Part shown: piece by piece, positions 7,031 through 7,952 of the stretch
How the letters are laid out: every line of letters begins with the position of its first letter
Position numbering within the stretch: position 1 is the stretch's first letter
From: Parabacteroides sp. AM08-6
GTDB lineage: Bacteria > Bacteroidota > Bacteroidia > Bacteroidales > Tannerellaceae
Reading direction: 5' to 3'
Assembly (NCBI RefSeq): GCF_003473295.1
Contig: NZ_QRMP01000052.1
Coordinates: 1-7,952 of the forward strand
Length of the DNA: 7,952 nucleotides
Made by a program: the position numbers and the translations under genes
Notes under the pieces: model-generated
What the model saw: only the letters and a program-made list of their open reading frames with translations
What the model was told of the DNA's origin: nothing
The model's database searches: none

Positions 7031-7713
7031 AATTTGTTAGTTAAAATGAATCCAACTCCCGGCTTGGTGTGAATTAGTTTGAGTTCGAAATTCCGGTCTA
7101 TTTTTTTTCGTAAGTAGTTTATATAAACGTCTATGAAATTCGTTCCGGTATCGAAATGTGTATTCCATACTTTCTCTGCAATCTCAATGCGGCTGATGAC
7201 TCTTTCTGCATTTTCAGCCATATAGACCAGTAGATTGTATTCCTTCGGTGAAAGTTTGATTGGTATGTTGTTGCGTATTACCTCCCTGTTGTTTAAGTTG
7301 ATGGATAAATCAGCGTAATTGATTTTTTTAGGTGTGATAACAGATGTTTCAATGTTTCTTTTCAGCAGGGCTTTAATCCTTGCATTCAATTCTCTGAAAT
7401 CAAAAGGTTTTACCATGTAATCGTCGGCTCCTGCATCGAAGCCGTCCAGTTTATCATCCGTTGAACCTAAGGCTGTTAGCATCAGAATCGGAACTTGTGC
7501 GTTGAGTTTACGGATTTCTTTACAAAGATCGAAACCATCTAATTTCGGAAGAATGATATCTGAAATAACCAATTGGAATGAATTTGATTGAAAAAGGCGT
7601 AATCCCATTGCTCCATCGTAGGCAACCATTGTCATATAACCGTTTTCTTCCAAGCCCAGCTTTAGTAAATCAGCCACTCGTTTTTCATCTTCAATAATTA
7701 GTATTGTTTGCAT
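7027..7713 (-). CDS. OmpR/PhoB-family DNA-binding response regulator
   Basis: This is the output half of the two-component system, expected to activate the efflux operon when phosphorylated. It has 228 aa, normal for the family. The receiver domain spans about 1-118, with the acidic pocket E8/D9/E10, phosphoacceptor D52 (VISDIILP), switch T80 and conserved K102 (KPFDFREL). The winged-helix domain spans about 128-226: LSPKEYNLL at 154-162, a recognition helix around FIDVYINYLRKKID (193-206), and the C-terminal wing GVGFIL. All active-site residues are present. The start gives a clean beta-1 strand (TILIIEDE), and a matched promoter ends about 25 bp upstream. The stop TGA overlaps the kinase ATG. 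Tandem 11-bp repeats in front of the efflux genes fit the way this family binds DNA. Its family is certain; its target is inferred. CusR/CzcR-like is the best functional label. Confidence 0.95.
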   Translation of the reverse strand: MQTILIIEDEKRVADLLKLGLEENGYMTMVAYDGAMGLRLFQSNSFQLVISDIILPKLDGFDLCKEIRKLNAQVPILMLTALGSTDDKLDGFDAGADDYMVKPFDFRELNARIKALLKRNIETSVITPKKINYADLSINLNNREVIRNNIPIKLSPKEYNLLVYMAENAERVISRIEIAEKVWNTHFDTGTNFIDVYINYLRKKIDRNFELKLIHTKPGVGFILTNKL

Positions 7714-7737
7714 AAATATCTGTTATAGAGTGTGATG

Positions 7738-7768
7738 CAAAGGTATAATAAAACACCGGATATTCAAT
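7738..7768 (-). promoter_or_regulatory. Bacteroidetes-type promoter of the regulator-kinase pair
   Basis: The minus strand reads TACCTTTG at 7745-7738, a perfect TAnnTTTG -7 box. A -33-like ATTG (7768-7765) lies 19 bp further upstream, within the usual spacing. The predicted start near 7731 gives a short leader of about 18 nt with no Shine-Dalgarno site. Unlike the efflux promoter, this one has both boxes, so it may fire without an activator. None of the TTAGA repeats is seen here. Confidence 0.7.
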
Positions 7769-7783
7769 AATTTTCATTACCGA

Positions 7784-7801
7784 CCAACCATCGATTGTTG
7801 G
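7784..7801. repeat. 18-bp imperfect dyad upstream of the regulator promoter
   Basis: CCAACCATCGATTGTTGG pairs with itself at 8 of 9 positions; the only mismatch is C7789 against T7796. It is centred about 60 bp upstream of the predicted regulator start and has no spacer, so it looks more like a dimer-binding site than an RNA hairpin. No ligand or protein can be named from the sequence. Confidence 0.45.
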
Positions 7802-7806
7802 AAAGT

Positions 7807-7836
7807 ATTATTATTCTTGGCTTGGAGAACAATAAT
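7807..7836. repeat. A/T-rich imperfect hairpin upstream of the regulator
   Basis: The arm TTATTATTCTT (7808-7818) pairs with GAGAACAATAA (7825-7835) around a 6-nt loop, with one mismatch, one G-T wobble on the plus-strand transcript, and one extra A-T pair outside. On the plus strand it is followed by TTATTTTTTAT, but no plus-strand gene ends here. On the minus strand there is no T-run after it, so a terminator for the sequence to the right is not well supported. It may be part of an intergenic repeat. Confidence 0.35.
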
Positions 7837-7847
7837 TATTTTTTATG

Positions 7848-7952
7848 CTACGGATAATTTTTATAAGCTTTCAAAGAACATGCTTTCTCCTGCCGGTTCC
7901 GACGAAGCTCGTTACAGGGCAAACGCATTAGAAACAATCTGAAACTGAAGAT
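7848..7952 (-). other. Unidentified open stretch running off the window edge; possible C-terminal end of an upstream minus-strand gene
   Basis: One minus-strand frame is open from the window edge for 34 codons to a TAG at 7850-7848. The product would include RLPCNELRRNRQEK and then KACSLKAYKNYP, a strongly basic segment with no domain I recognise. An internal ATG at 7928-7926 would give a 26-residue peptide. The DNA at about 7888-7926 is visibly richer in G/C than the A/T-rich DNA to its left, so it differs from ordinary intergenic sequence here. A chance open frame of this length is common, and the stretch could equally be non-coding or part of a repeat. No tRNA or rRNA signature was found in it. 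Confidence 0.2.

Noticed and set aside
1..7713. Frameshift, pseudogene or fusion in the five main genes
   Set aside because: All five proteins have family-typical lengths, intact start and end regions, and all key motifs that can be checked by eye.
7878..7925. tRNA or other structured RNA in the G/C-richer right-end segment
   Set aside because: GGTTCCGAC faintly resembles a T-arm, but the acceptor stem, anticodon arm and correct spacing are absent.
7928..7936. TTAGAAACA near the right edge as another regulator site
   Set aside because: It resembles one repeat unit but has no second unit 11 bp away, and it is nearly 200 bp from the regulator promoter. Chance is sufficient.
7880..7942. Plus-strand mini-ORF starting ATG at 7880
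   Set aside because: Only 20 codons, no ribosome site or promoter, and no recognisable product.

Overview
The window looks like chromosomal DNA from a Bacteroides-type bacterium (order Bacteroidales). Two intergenic regions carry a perfect match to the Bacteroidetes -7 promoter box TAnnTTTG. Shine-Dalgarno sites are mostly absent and leaders are A/T-rich. The protein sequences also read as Bacteroidales, for example the kinase N box ENNCKYS.

All five complete genes lie on the minus strand, so the locus reads from right to left. From about 7738 a promoter drives an OmpR/PhoB-family response regulator (7713-7027). A membrane histidine kinase follows (7030-5660), and its start overlaps the regulator's stop (ATGA). 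Next comes a 181-bp intergenic region with a second promoter. After it are a lipoprotein membrane-fusion subunit (5478-4372), a CzcA/CusA-type heavy-metal RND pump (4364-1257) and a TolC-like outer-membrane factor (1279-29). The three efflux genes are separated by 7 bp and then overlap by up to 23 bp. A perfect 7-bp hairpin just past the last stop codon, at the window edge, is a likely terminator.

Together the genes form a self-contained metal-sensing and efflux locus. The kinase would sense a periplasmic signal, probably a metal ion, and phosphorylate the regulator. The regulator would then activate the tripartite pump, which spans both membranes. The pump has the D-x5-D-x6-E transmembrane triad of CzcA-type exporters (D397, D403, E410) and lacks the CusA copper/silver methionines at the positions I could align. 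A divalent ion (Zn, Co, Cd or Ni) is therefore more likely than Cu(I)/Ag(I), but the substrate is inferred.

The most informative non-coding element is in front of the efflux genes: four head-to-tail 11-bp units (5559-5602), each starting TTAGA on the plus strand. They sit immediately upstream of a -7 box that has no properly spaced -33 box. This is the layout expected for an OmpR-family activator site, and I infer it is where the neighbouring regulator acts.

The right end (7714-7952) holds the regulator promoter, an 18-bp imperfect dyad, an A/T-rich hairpin, and a 34-codon open stretch running off the window edge that I could not identify. The gene families are well known. I do not see a novel system, mobile element, CRISPR array or RNA gene.
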